Assembly (NCBI RefSeq): GCF_008124885.1
Contig: NZ_VNHX01000019.1
Location: forward strand, 29,051 to 93,050
DNA length: 64,000 bases
Direction of reading: 5' to 3'
Source: Sphingobacterium allocomposti
Lineage (GTDB): Bacteria > Bacteroidota > Bacteroidia > Sphingobacteriales > Sphingobacteriaceae
Part shown: in pieces, positions 45,499 through 53,195 of the stretch
How positions within the stretch are numbered: position 1 is the first letter of the stretch
Layout of the letters: every line of letters starts with the position of its first letter
Notes under the pieces: generated by a model
Database searches by the model: none
Told to the model about the DNA's origin: nothing
The model's input: the letters and a program-made list of their open reading frames with translations, nothing else
Translations under genes and position numbers: made by a program

Positions 45499-46740
45499 TT
45501 AATTAATTTCTGATTCTGAGTTCTTTACCAAAATATCTTTGGCCATCACCATAGGGACTTTAATATATTTCTTTTCCATGTAATTGATAACCTTTTCGAG
45601 GATTTCGCGGGCCTGTGGATCAAGGCTGCTGACTTCCTGTGCAAAGACTTCATTTAAGGCAAAAGACTTGATCTCTTTAATTTTCTCTGGAACTTCGCGC
45701 ATGGCTACTTCAACACGGCGTTGTTTGAGTAGAGGTAAGAATTCCTGAATGTTTTCCTGGATAATAGCATCTGCGCTGGCAAGCTCGTTATAACGATCTT
45801 GTTTGTTTTTTTCGGCAATAGCCTGTAGACTGCTTACTTCGATATATTGCACCGGGAATTGAGCAACAACTTCAGCATCGACATCGTTAGGAACAGCCAA
45901 GTCTACAATCACTTTTTTATCTGTTTCGCCATTGAGTAACATCCGGTAGAGATTTACGTCGATGATTGCCTCTGGTGAACCGGTACATACGATCATCACA
46001 TCAAAGCCTTTCTTGTACTGCCCAAGCTCAGATAAAGAGTAGGCTTCGGCATTAAGTTCCCGAGCCAGTTTCTGAGCATTTTTAAGTGTTCTGTTGAACA
46101 CCACAAAATTGGAATGTTGGTGCTTTTTCAGATACTTGGAGAGGTTCTGGTTGGTTTCGCCTGAACCAATTACCAAAATACGTGGATTTTCAGGAAGTTT
46201 AGTTTCTTTTAGCTTCCGGTAAGCGAGCGAAACAACCGAAATAGGATTCCGGGAAATGTTGGTATACGTGTAAACTTCTTTCGCCGTTTTCACCAACCTG
46301 TCCATCACCAGCCGTAAATAATCGCCTGTGAAACCAGCTTCGCGGCAGCGTTCATAGGCACGCCGCACCTGAGCCAAAATTTCTTTTTCTCCTACGACAA
46401 GGCTTTCCAAGGAGCAAGACATCCTGAAAAGGTGATTTAAAGCATCCATGCCAGCATATCGGGTTACTTGACCGAGATAGCATTGTAGCCGCTCGGCAGG
46501 GACACAGAAGTTCATTCTATGCATGAAATTAGCGATGAATTCGTCATCCAGCTCGTGCGCACCACAAAATACAAACTCCACACGGTTACACGTGGCGATG
46601 TAAAAAATTTCGGGAATATCCAGCGCGTTTTTTAGGTTAATCAAGCGATCTTCCAATTCTTCGTTGCAGATAACCAAATTCCCCAGGTCTTTTAGTTCGA
46701 CGTGCTTGTGGGTGAATGCTATAACTTTTAAATTCTTCAA
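45499..46740 (-). CDS. hemA: Glutamyl-tRNA reductase
   Basis: 413 residues. First step of the C5 haem pathway: reduces glutamyl-tRNA to glutamate-1-semialdehyde. The catalytic cysteine is Cys51 in YIATCNRVEF. NADPH domain signature is VIGSGETNQNLSKYL, with LVVGEKEILAQVRRAYE and the C-terminal dimerisation helix (ILEKVINYMEKKYIKVPM). The N-terminus lacks the usual short extension that carries haem-feedback residues in enterobacteria. It is first in the hem operon, with a good promoter upstream. Confidence 0.96.
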   Translation of the reverse strand: MKNLKVIAFTHKHVELKDLGNLVICNEELEDRLINLKNALDIPEIFYIATCNRVEFVFCGAHELDDEFIANFMHRMNFCVPAERLQCYLGQVTRYAGMDALNHLFRMSCSLESLVVGEKEILAQVRRAYERCREAGFTGDYLRLVMDRLVKTAKEVYTYTNISRNPISVVSLAYRKLKETKLPENPRILVIGSGETNQNLSKYLKKHQHSNFVVFNRTLKNAQKLARELNAEAYSLSELGQYKKGFDVMIVCTGSPEAIIDVNLYRMLLNGETDKKVIVDLAVPNDVDAEVVAQFPVQYIEVSSLQAIAEKNKQDRYNELASADAIIQENIQEFLPLLKQRRVEVAMREVPEKIKEIKSFALNEVFAQEVSSLDPQAREILEKVINYMEKKYIKVPMVMAKDILVKNSESEIN

Positions 46741-46770
46741 AGCCTAATCTTGCTCAATAATTTCTCCCTG

Positions 46771-46804
46771 CAAATGTAGAGTAAAAGCAGTGCTTTTCTG
46801 TCAA
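46771..46804 (-). promoter_or_regulatory. Predicted promoter of the hem operon
   Basis: On the minus strand TTG (complement of 46802-46804), 23-base spacer, TACATTTG (complement of 46771-46778). The leader to the hemA ATG is about 25 bases. Confidence 0.6.
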
Positions 46805-46975
46805 AAATCTGTCAATACAAAGAATTTAGAACGATTTTAAATAGTGTTAAATTTGTGTTAATAAGCTGGTTTTCAGTATATTGTATTTTGTGTTTTCATG
46901 TTTTGAAAAGCTGGCGATCTCCTGTTTCTGCCGAAAGTTGTCCAACCTGTGAAATTTCCATTTATTTTTATACAT

Positions 46976-46994
46976 CATAGTTATTGCAACTATG
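46976..46994. promoter_or_regulatory. Inverted repeat upstream of the 47013 gene
   Basis: CATAGTT (46976-46982) and AACTATG (46988-46994) flank ATTGC, giving a perfect 7-bp inverted repeat that ends 18 bases before the start codon. It could be an operator or a leader hairpin. Confidence 0.4.
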
Positions 46995-47012
46995 GGTTAG
47001 AAATGATCGCAT

Positions 47013-47450
47013 ATGTACATTCTTAGAAAACCATTGGCCGTTACGGGGATTCTTCTATCCGCAATAGCGCCTATTTTTTTGCCGTTCCTCCGGGTTCCTG
47101 TAAAAGGCAACTGGAATTTGTATCAAACGGATACCGGCCTATTCGCCGTGACCTACGCTTTTTTGGCCTTGTGTGTGCTGGGCTTTTTTTTAAGAAGGGT
47201 TTCCCTTTACCGCATGTTTGTCTTCGTGTATGCTGCTTGGTGTCTTTGTGGTTTCCTGGCGGTTTACTTTAAGGTGAACAACTACTTCGGAATGAAATTA
47301 TTCGACGGTATGCTGGCTAAAGTGATCCACCTAAAATGGGGATGGTTCTTCTTCTTTCTCGGTGCATTTATCCTGCTGCTTAGCGTTAAAAAGATAAACA
47401 GGGTCGAAGAGCCGGTTTCCGATCTGCCTCCCTCCGCCGGCGATTTTTAG
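47013..47450 (+). CDS. Small four-helix membrane protein
   Basis: 145 residues. Four hydrophobic helices are predicted (VTGILLSAIAPIFLPFL, LFAVTYAFLALCVLGFFL, RMFVFVYAAWCLCGFLAVYF, WGWFFFFLGAFILLL). The tail is short and polar. There are no catalytic motifs. It is a single gene divergent from hemA with a 272-bp spacer. I do not recognise a family. Confidence 0.72.
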   Translation: MYILRKPLAVTGILLSAIAPIFLPFLRVPVKGNWNLYQTDTGLFAVTYAFLALCVLGFFLRRVSLYRMFVFVYAAWCLCGFLAVYFKVNNYFGMKLFDGMLAKVIHLKWGWFFFFLGAFILLLSVKKINRVEEPVSDLPPSAGDF

Positions 47451-47608
47451 GTGACGGTCCTTTCACCCCATGCCTGCCACTTCGTACGCTGTGGCGCGAG
47501 CAGATTGAATAATAATCTCCCAGCCTTTGCGGGATACGTGCTCCCCTGACAGGCAAGCGGCCGGCTACCTAGGTTCAAACCCTGAACCGTGGGCTTTCAG
47601 CCGCCGGA

Positions 47609-48256
47609 TTAGCGGCGGCCTGGGCGGTGCGAAATAAAATGATCTTTTAATTTATCTAGACCGATATTCTCGTCCGGCTTGTCCAGTTCGAAGCGCCACA
47701 CTTTACCTTCGATAATTTCATCGCTTTCCTTGCTATTGATCAGATCCAGCGGTTTCACGCGAAACTCCCGTCGGATAGGAGATGTCGCATTGTGCGGTAT
47801 ATCGGCATGCCGTAGAATCTGGATGTCGAAGTTCGGCCATTTTCCTACCTGATTGAAGTTGGCTGAGTAAAAATGTACAAAATCTTTTTTTAGCACTTTG
47901 TCCGCAAACAGCCCATTCCGCTTTGTGCCGCTTATTTCGGAAACCGTAATAAGAAGATCGTACGAAGTGTGGTTAATAAAATAGAACTTGGCGAGTCCTT
48001 CTTTCTGCTCGCCTTCTACGCCTAAAAAAATGCCGCGATCGACAAAAGGCTGATTCGTCGGAACTGCATTCATCTGGTCGTCGTCATCGGCGCGCTTCAT
48101 GTTTCCGTGAACCAATGTGATCTTATTTGCCGGCACCGGAATCTCGAATCCGGTTTCATCGGTTACGCCAACGATATCGTTTTTTTGAAAAGAGGTGATG
48201 TGCCCCTCGATGGGCTCGTCGACAAATCGAACTAGATCTCCAATTTTAAATTTCAT
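47609..48256 (-). CDS. DUF2027-like protein without Smr domain
   Basis: 215 residues. The start MKFKIGDLVRFVDEPIEGHITSFQ...VTDETGFEIPVPANKITLV resembles the N-terminal domain of Bacteroidota DUF2027 proteins, which usually carry an Smr nuclease-like domain at the end. Here the protein ends in VWRFELDKPDENIGLDKLKDHFISHRPGRR and no Smr motif is visible, so it is either a short variant or C-terminally shortened. Its stop codon lies in the loop of a 7-bp GC-rich hairpin (47600-47619). The start is preceded by the same word found before argH. Confidence 0.65.
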   Translation of the reverse strand: MKFKIGDLVRFVDEPIEGHITSFQKNDIVGVTDETGFEIPVPANKITLVHGNMKRADDDDQMNAVPTNQPFVDRGIFLGVEGEQKEGLAKFYFINHTSYDLLITVSEISGTKRNGLFADKVLKKDFVHFYSANFNQVGKWPNFDIQILRHADIPHNATSPIRREFRVKPLDLINSKESDEIIEGKVWRFELDKPDENIGLDKLKDHFISHRPGRR

Positions 48257-48267
48257 ATATGTAAAAA

Positions 48268-48285
48268 TTATTCATTCGTGTTTGT
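48268..48285 (-). promoter_or_regulatory. ACAAACACGAATGAATAA motif before the start of the 48256 gene
   Basis: On the minus strand the word ACAAACACGAATGAATAA ends 11 bases before the ATG. Near-identical copies stand at 51673-51689 and 51700-51717 before argH. It is A-rich and free of SD, so it may be a strong ribosome-recruiting leader. Confidence 0.45.
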
Positions 48286-48462
48286 TCTCAATGGCATTCA
48301 TTCCTAAATGCTTCGCTCTTTATTTTTATGGCCGCACGGATATTCGGATTTCCTGCGACAAACCCGCTTCGCTCGTTGATATTGTGTCTATTGACTTCTT
48401 TTTAGTCACTTCATGATCCCGCTTTGTTCGGTCCGGAATGATGAATATTTTCGTATTCACCT

Positions 48463-49542
48463 TTATCTATATGTATCAATCACTTCTATCAGCCGTTCAA
48501 TATCGCCCACGGTATTGTATAAGTGGATGCCTACGCGGATTCCGCTTCCTCTTGGAAAGCATAAGATACCTTTATCTGTTAAATCGCTATAACAGCTGGG
48601 GGGAATCTGTATGTTTATTAACGATGATCGGATGGATCGGTTTGCAACCGACGGTAGGAGCAAATCTCTTCGCGCAAGCTCCTCATAGGCGACAGTTGAC
48701 ACAGTTTCTACATGTTTCTTCACTTCGTGCAGTCCAATTCCTTTTAAAAATCGGAGCGACTGCGACAGCGATCCGTGGCTTAAGGTGTCCTGGTGGCCCG
48801 GTTCAAAAAATGTCTGTATGATCGTTTTGGACGACCACATTGCTTCCTGTGGCAACGGGCGTTCATCGAGCGCAGTGTTGAGAAGATGCTCCAGACGCTC
48901 GCTGATCATAAAAAAGCCGTTTCCGAAGCCAGACATCAACCATTTATAACCACTGGCTCCTAAGCCATCGAAGCCGGAAATGTCAAAACTAAAAGGCTCA
49001 GTGCCTAAAAACTGGGTGCCGTCGCCGACGATCAGCAGATTAGGATGGGCCCGTTTTATCTCTTGAATAAAGGCGAGGTCAATTTTTATTCCATTAACGT
49101 ACTGCACAATACTGAGCAAAAGAACATCGGGGCGGAACTCGTTGATACCATTCCGGATATTGTTCTCAAGCTGTTCATTCACTTCAACGGTACGGTACGT
49201 CAGCCCCCGGCTGATGACAGGGTAATTTAGGGATGGATAATCTTCATTCAGCAACAGGTACTTGAAGGTGCGGGGAAGGCGATCTAGAAGCGTCGTGAAA
49301 CCGAAGGAGAAGTTTGGAGTGGCAAATACACGCTGCACATCGGTGTTAAAAACGTCGGCAATATCGGCCCGCACCTCCTGTATGAACGCCGGCTGCTGAT
49401 CCCGTAATTTTCCTGCAACATCAAAAAAAGCGTTGTCCCGTTCTGTGCGCCATTGCCGCGTAGAGCGGGGAAGAAGTCCGTTTCCGGGAGTATTCAGATA
49501 AGTGATTCCCGTTGGAATATCAAAATGATGGTTGAAAGGCAT
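48463..49542 (-). CDS. Class V aminotransferase-like PLP enzyme
   Basis: 359 residues. The fold is that of aminotransferase class V / cysteine desulfurase-like proteins: YLNTPGNGLLPRST at the N-terminus, ATPNFSFGFTTLLDRLP for cofactor binding, LLIVGDGTQFLGTEPFSFD with the PLP aspartate, and the lysine in GASGYKWLMSGFGNGF. There is no active cysteine loop typical of desulfurases, so an aminotransferase or lyase on an unknown substrate is more likely. It overlaps aat by 23 bases and is third in rbfA-aat-this gene. Confidence 0.85.
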   Translation of the reverse strand: MPFNHHFDIPTGITYLNTPGNGLLPRSTRQWRTERDNAFFDVAGKLRDQQPAFIQEVRADIADVFNTDVQRVFATPNFSFGFTTLLDRLPRTFKYLLLNEDYPSLNYPVISRGLTYRTVEVNEQLENNIRNGINEFRPDVLLLSIVQYVNGIKIDLAFIQEIKRAHPNLLIVGDGTQFLGTEPFSFDISGFDGLGASGYKWLMSGFGNGFFMISERLEHLLNTALDERPLPQEAMWSSKTIIQTFFEPGHQDTLSHGSLSQSLRFLKGIGLHEVKKHVETVSTVAYEELARRDLLLPSVANRSIRSSLINIQIPPSCYSDLTDKGILCFPRGSGIRVGIHLYNTVGDIERLIEVIDTYR

Positions 49543-50188
49543 GGGGCTGCAGATTTTGTGTCTGTAACAATTGATAATAAGTGTCGCCGGGTATAAATTT
49601 CGCGCCGAGGGAAGCTAAATGGGGCGTGTGCACCTGACAGTCGATCATGTTGAAACCAAAGTTTTCACATAAAAAGATAAACGCTATTTTGGACGCGTTA
49701 GACACTTTGGAAAACATGCTCTCCCCGCAGAAGACTTTTCCGACCTGAACACCGTATAGGCCGCCCACGAGGTTTCCGTCGCTATCGTACGTTTCCACAC
49801 TATGCGCATAGCCCAACCTGTGTAATTCGATGTACGCCGTTTTCATTTCGTCTGTTATCCAGGTACCATCCTGTCCATCTCTTGGCATTGTCGAACAAGA
49901 CTCTATGACGTTTTCAAACTGACGGTCGTACGCGGTTGTCAACGATGTGTTCCTCATGAACTGTCGCATACTCTTGCTGGTTTTTAGTTCTGATGGCAGC
50001 AGGACGAAACGCTGTGGCGGCGCATACCATAATATTGGGGTCTCGTCGGAGTACCATGGAAATATTCCGTGTTGGTAGGCAAGCAATAGCCGGTCTACAG
50101 ACAGATCTCCTCCAATGGCGAGCAATCCGTCCGGATCAGCCAGACGCGGATGAGGAAAAATTAGATCGTGATCAAGCTGGTAGGGCAT
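49520..50188 (-). CDS. aat: Leucyl/phenylalanyl-tRNA-protein transferase
   Basis: 222 residues. It adds Leu or Phe to N-terminal Arg/Lys of proteins, marking them for ClpAP/ClpS breakdown. FPHPRLADPDGLLAIGGDLS, LLLAYQHGIFPWYSDETPILWYAPPQRFVL and the VGGLYGVQVGKVFCGESMFS core are nearly complete family signatures. The gene lies 26 bases after rbfA and overlaps the aminotransferase gene, so it belongs to one unit. Confidence 0.95.
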   Translation of the reverse strand: MPYQLDHDLIFPHPRLADPDGLLAIGGDLSVDRLLLAYQHGIFPWYSDETPILWYAPPQRFVLLPSELKTSKSMRQFMRNTSLTTAYDRQFENVIESCSTMPRDGQDGTWITDEMKTAYIELHRLGYAHSVETYDSDGNLVGGLYGVQVGKVFCGESMFSKVSNASKIAFIFLCENFGFNMIDCQVHTPHLASLGAKFIPGDTYYQLLQTQNLQPHAFQPSF

Positions 50189-50202
50189 GTAAAAAGAGGA
50201 AA

Positions 50203-50225
50203 AAAGCCAGATGGTTAGTCTGGCT
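50203..50225 (-). terminator. Terminator-like hairpin overlapping the rbfA stop
   Basis: On the minus strand AGCCAG and CTGGCT (complements of 50220-50225 and 50205-50210) form a 6-bp stem followed by TTTTTTCC. It lies at the very end of rbfA, only about 15 bases before aat, so it may reduce rather than stop read-through. Confidence 0.5.
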
Positions 50226-50586
50226 GTCTTGGTTCTTTGCTAATCTCTTCAAACAGTTTGTCCATGTGTTCCACGTATTCGTTTGTATCGTCGAGAAAAA
50301 ACTCAAGCTGAGGGACTATCCTCGCCTGGTTCTTTATTCTTGTTCCCAGCTTATAGCGGATTTCGGTTGTTTTACTTTGGATATTTGCCAGATCTTCCTT
50401 TGCGGTCTTTGTATTAAGAAAGCTCAGGTAAACGCGTGCTATGGCCAGGTCCGGTGTAACGCGAACCTTTGTCACTGTAATGAACGCTCCTGGAGCCCAA
50501 GACTTCCCTTCTCGTTGTAATAGTTCGGCGAGGTCTTGCTGGATTACTCCGGCAAACCGTTGCTGCCTTTTACTTTCTGTTCCCAT
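50215..50586 (-). CDS. rbfA: Ribosome-binding factor A
   Basis: 123 residues. It helps mature the 16S rRNA 5' end in the 30S subunit and is needed in the cold. QQRFAGVIQQDLAELLQREGK at the N-terminus, PGAFITVTKVRVTPDLAIARVYLSFL with the KH-like core, and IRYKLGTRIKNQARIVPQLEFFLDDTNEYVEHMDKLFEEI match the family. It is first in a unit with aat and a PLP enzyme. The upstream spacer holds no clear promoter. Confidence 0.95.
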   Translation of the reverse strand: MGTESKRQQRFAGVIQQDLAELLQREGKSWAPGAFITVTKVRVTPDLAIARVYLSFLNTKTAKEDLANIQSKTTEIRYKLGTRIKNQARIVPQLEFFLDDTNEYVEHMDKLFEEISKEPRQPD

Positions 50587-50786
50587 AATTCTGCTGTTTA
50601 CGCCCCTACAGAGCAGGGTGCAGTTCCTTTAACAAAGATACTAATAAATACTGAGCAAACAATTTTTACGGAGCTATTGGACGGAGATGGTAATTCGCGT
50701 CAGGAGTGATTGCGGATCGATTGGATAGACTCCCGGAGATCACTTCTCGCTAACGACCTTACGATCCATATGTAACTGGCAAAGAA

Positions 50787-50817
50787 AAAAGCGTATCACA
50801 GGTCCGGATACGCTTTT
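50787..50817. terminator. Terminator-like hairpin in the rbfA-argH spacer
   Basis: AAAAGCGTAT (50787-50796) and ATACGCTTTT (50808-50817) form a perfect 10-bp stem with an 11-base loop, A-rich before and T-rich at the end. It looks like a bidirectional terminator although no gene ends here, hinting at an unannotated transcript. Confidence 0.6.
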
Positions 50818-51672
50818 CAGAACAAAATTAGTTTATAAATGGTTAGTCGTATTTTTTTAAGGTTTAAGACCTTCGTCTATCAAATTTAGTTTTTTGTTTA
50901 GCCTTGGCAAATAAAAGTGTGAGTATTAACTCACTTGTCTTTATTTTCTATATTCCATTTCCCCTTTACGCTTACAAACATAGGGATATAAATTATTCAC
51001 ACAAAGATATTTTTTAAAAAAAAGTGAGTGGTTACTTTTTTACCATTAGCAGCCATTGATATGGTTTTACGGAATCTTTTCTCAAATACACCAGCACAAC
51101 AGGCGTATTCTCCGGTTTTCCGTGCGAATAGAATACAGACGGAAGTAGATGTTAGCTGGAATAAGCGTCCTAATTCAGCGTTGGGTCTGCTACGTTCTTA
51201 CATAGGTTACCAGTCCGCGGTGACCTGCGGAGCCGGGAAGCAGCAGGATATACAGCAGCATGCTTCAGGGTACACGGACCTGATGTCTGTTGAGGTCGGC
51301 GTATCCGAACTACCGAAGTGGTGCTGTGCCTGCGCAAATAATTATTTGCACATGAAGTTAAAATCATTCCGCTTATTCGTCGGATATTCGATAAATTTGT
51401 CGAAATCAGATACGACCGGTGGTGACGTATTATGTACTGGAGAAATACAGGATGAAAAATGCATAAATTGCCATAACAAAAGGATGGATGACGGAATGTA
51501 GTGAGTTCATGAGTCCTTTTGATGATGGACACAAGTGAATAATTTATGGCGGCTTCATCACCGATAAAAAAACAAACAGGGTGTAACGAGCTCAACATTC
51601 AATTGAGATTTAACGCTTATACCGCCGAAGGCAGCAGGAACCGAACGCAGTGACTTATGGATAACATTGCAG

Positions 51673-51717
51673 ACAAACACGGATGAATATGCTTTGAAAA
51701 CAAACATGAATGAATAA
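51673..51717 (+). promoter_or_regulatory. Two ACAAACAYGRATGAATA copies before argH
   Basis: Copies at 51673-51689 and 51700-51717; the second ends 12 bases before the argH ATG. The same word precedes the gene starting at 48256, and a weaker form precedes argF'. Confidence 0.45.
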
Positions 51718-51729
51718 ATAACTATTCTG

Positions 51730-53061
51730 ATGAAAATCTGGCAAAAAAATATAGACGTCGATGCATTGGTTGAGACTTTTACGGTCGGAAACGACCGCGT
51801 ATTGGATATGCAATTAGCAGCTGCAGATGTGCTGGGGTCCCTAGCTCATACCAAAATGCTGAATAGTATAGGCTTATTAGATAGGGAAGACCTGGATGCG
51901 GTACAACAGGAATTAAAGCTTATTTATCGCGAGATCCTGGATGGGCGGTTTATTATAGAAGACACGGTAGAAGATGTACATTCGCAGATAGAGATGCTGC
52001 TGACACAGCGAATCGGGGAGGCCGGAAAAAAAATACACGCTGGAAGATCCCGCAACGATCAGGTGTTAGTGGATCTGAAGTTATACTTCCGTTCGGAGAT
52101 ACAGCGGCTTGTGTCGCTGATCGAGGGGCTGTTCCGGCAGTTGATTCGACTTAGCGAGGCTAACAAACAGGTGTTGCTACCGGGATATACCCATCTGCAG
52201 ATTGCCATGCCTTCGTCTTTCGGGTTATGGTTTGGGGCCTACGCAGAAAGCCTGGTTGATGATCTGGAACTCCTAAAGTCGGCGTGGAAGGTCTGTAATA
52301 AAAATCCGCTGGGCTCGGCTGCGGGGTATGGTGCGTCGTTCCCGCTGGACCGCACGATGACAACCACGCTGCTGGGGTTCGATGATCTAAACTACAATGT
52401 CGTGTATGCTCAGATGGGACGGGGAAAAACAGAGCGTATTTTAGCCCAGGGCATGAGTGCCGTGGCGGCCACCTTGGCGAAGTTCGCCATGGATGTGTGC
52501 CTGTATATAAACCAAAATTTCGGTTTCATCTCCTTTCCTGCCCATTTGACTACGGGTTCTAGTATTATGCCGCATAAAAAAAATCCGGACGTCTTTGAGC
52601 TTGTCCGTGCACGTTGTAATAAAATCCAGGCTCTGCCGAATGAGATTGCTTTGATGACTACCAATTTGCCGTCCGGTTATCACCGGGACCTCCAGCTCCT
52701 AAAAGAGAACCTCTTTCCGGCGTTTCAGTCATTGGCTGAATGTCTCGAGATCACGACATTTATGTTGGACTATATCATCGTCAAAGAAAATATTTTGGAC
52801 GATCCGAAATACGATTACCTTTTCAGCGTGGAAGTGGTTAACAATGAAGTGTTAAAAGGGGTGCCGTTCAGAGAGGCATATCGAAATATCGGGGAAGCTA
52901 TTGAGAATGGCACATTTCAGCCACAGCGGGAGGTTCACCACACGCACGAGGGAAGCATAGGGAACCTATGCAACGACCAGATCGAACGCATGTTCGAAGA
53001 TGTAAAGGCAGCGTTTCATTTTGAAAGGGTGGAAACGGCATTGGCAGAGCTTCTCAGCTAG
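51730..53061 (+). CDS. argH: Argininosuccinate lyase
   Basis: 443 residues, fumarase/aspartase superfamily. It splits argininosuccinate to arginine and fumarate. HSQIEMLLTQRIGEAGKKIHAGRSRNDQV is the N-terminal substrate region, GYTHLQIAMPSSFG carries the catalytic His, and the mobile loop GSSIMPHKKNPD (Ser278 region) is the family signature. It stands alone, 11 kb from argC and 46 kb from argE, although on the same strand as all other arg genes. A strong hairpin follows. Confidence 0.96.
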   Translation: MKIWQKNIDVDALVETFTVGNDRVLDMQLAAADVLGSLAHTKMLNSIGLLDREDLDAVQQELKLIYREILDGRFIIEDTVEDVHSQIEMLLTQRIGEAGKKIHAGRSRNDQVLVDLKLYFRSEIQRLVSLIEGLFRQLIRLSEANKQVLLPGYTHLQIAMPSSFGLWFGAYAESLVDDLELLKSAWKVCNKNPLGSAAGYGASFPLDRTMTTTLLGFDDLNYNVVYAQMGRGKTERILAQGMSAVAATLAKFAMDVCLYINQNFGFISFPAHLTTGSSIMPHKKNPDVFELVRARCNKIQALPNEIALMTTNLPSGYHRDLQLLKENLFPAFQSLAECLEITTFMLDYIIVKENILDDPKYDYLFSVEVVNNEVLKGVPFREAYRNIGEAIENGTFQPQREVHHTHEGSIGNLCNDQIERMFEDVKAAFHFERVETALAELLS

Positions 53062-53147
53062 GAGCGTTTTTCCTGTTCTTTCGTTGTGCCGTCGCAGCGT
53101 GGCGTCGCCCTTATTCCGGCCCCTCGCCGTCATATCGATCAGCTGCC

Positions 53148-53181
53148 ATCCATGGAAGACGGATGTCCGTCCTCCATGGGT
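53148..53181. terminator. Hairpin between argH and galM
   Basis: CCATGGA (53150-53156) pairs with TCCATGG (53173-53179), and inside ACGGA pairs with TCCGT, with a 2-base internal mismatch on each side. There is no T-run, so terminator function is uncertain; position between convergent genes fits. Confidence 0.55.
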
Positions 53182-53195
53182 ATACGCTGGGGAGT

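Larger units (their letters stand above)
50587..51729. other. Long gene-free spacer upstream of argH
   Basis: 1.1 kb without a convincing gene. A 157-codon open frame on the + strand (51028-51501, GTG start) has no family pattern and crosses repeat-like words, so it is not called. Contents: a 10-bp inverted repeat (50787-50796 with 50808-50817), a perfect inverted repeat GTGAGTATTAACTCAC (50919-50934) inside a longer imperfect stem, words shared with the argG spacer (51451-51487, 51552-51577, 51599-51614), and two copies of ACAAACAYGRATGAATA before argH. Confidence 0.5.

Noticed and set aside
47560..47605. tRNA T-arm-like GGTTCAAACCC
   Set aside because: It is part of a simple inverted repeat (GGTTCA/TGAACC). 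No acceptor stem or anticodon arm fits around it.
51028..51501. 157-codon open frame with GTG start in the argH spacer
   Set aside because: No protein-family pattern, unusual composition, and it runs through words that recur before argG as non-coding DNA.
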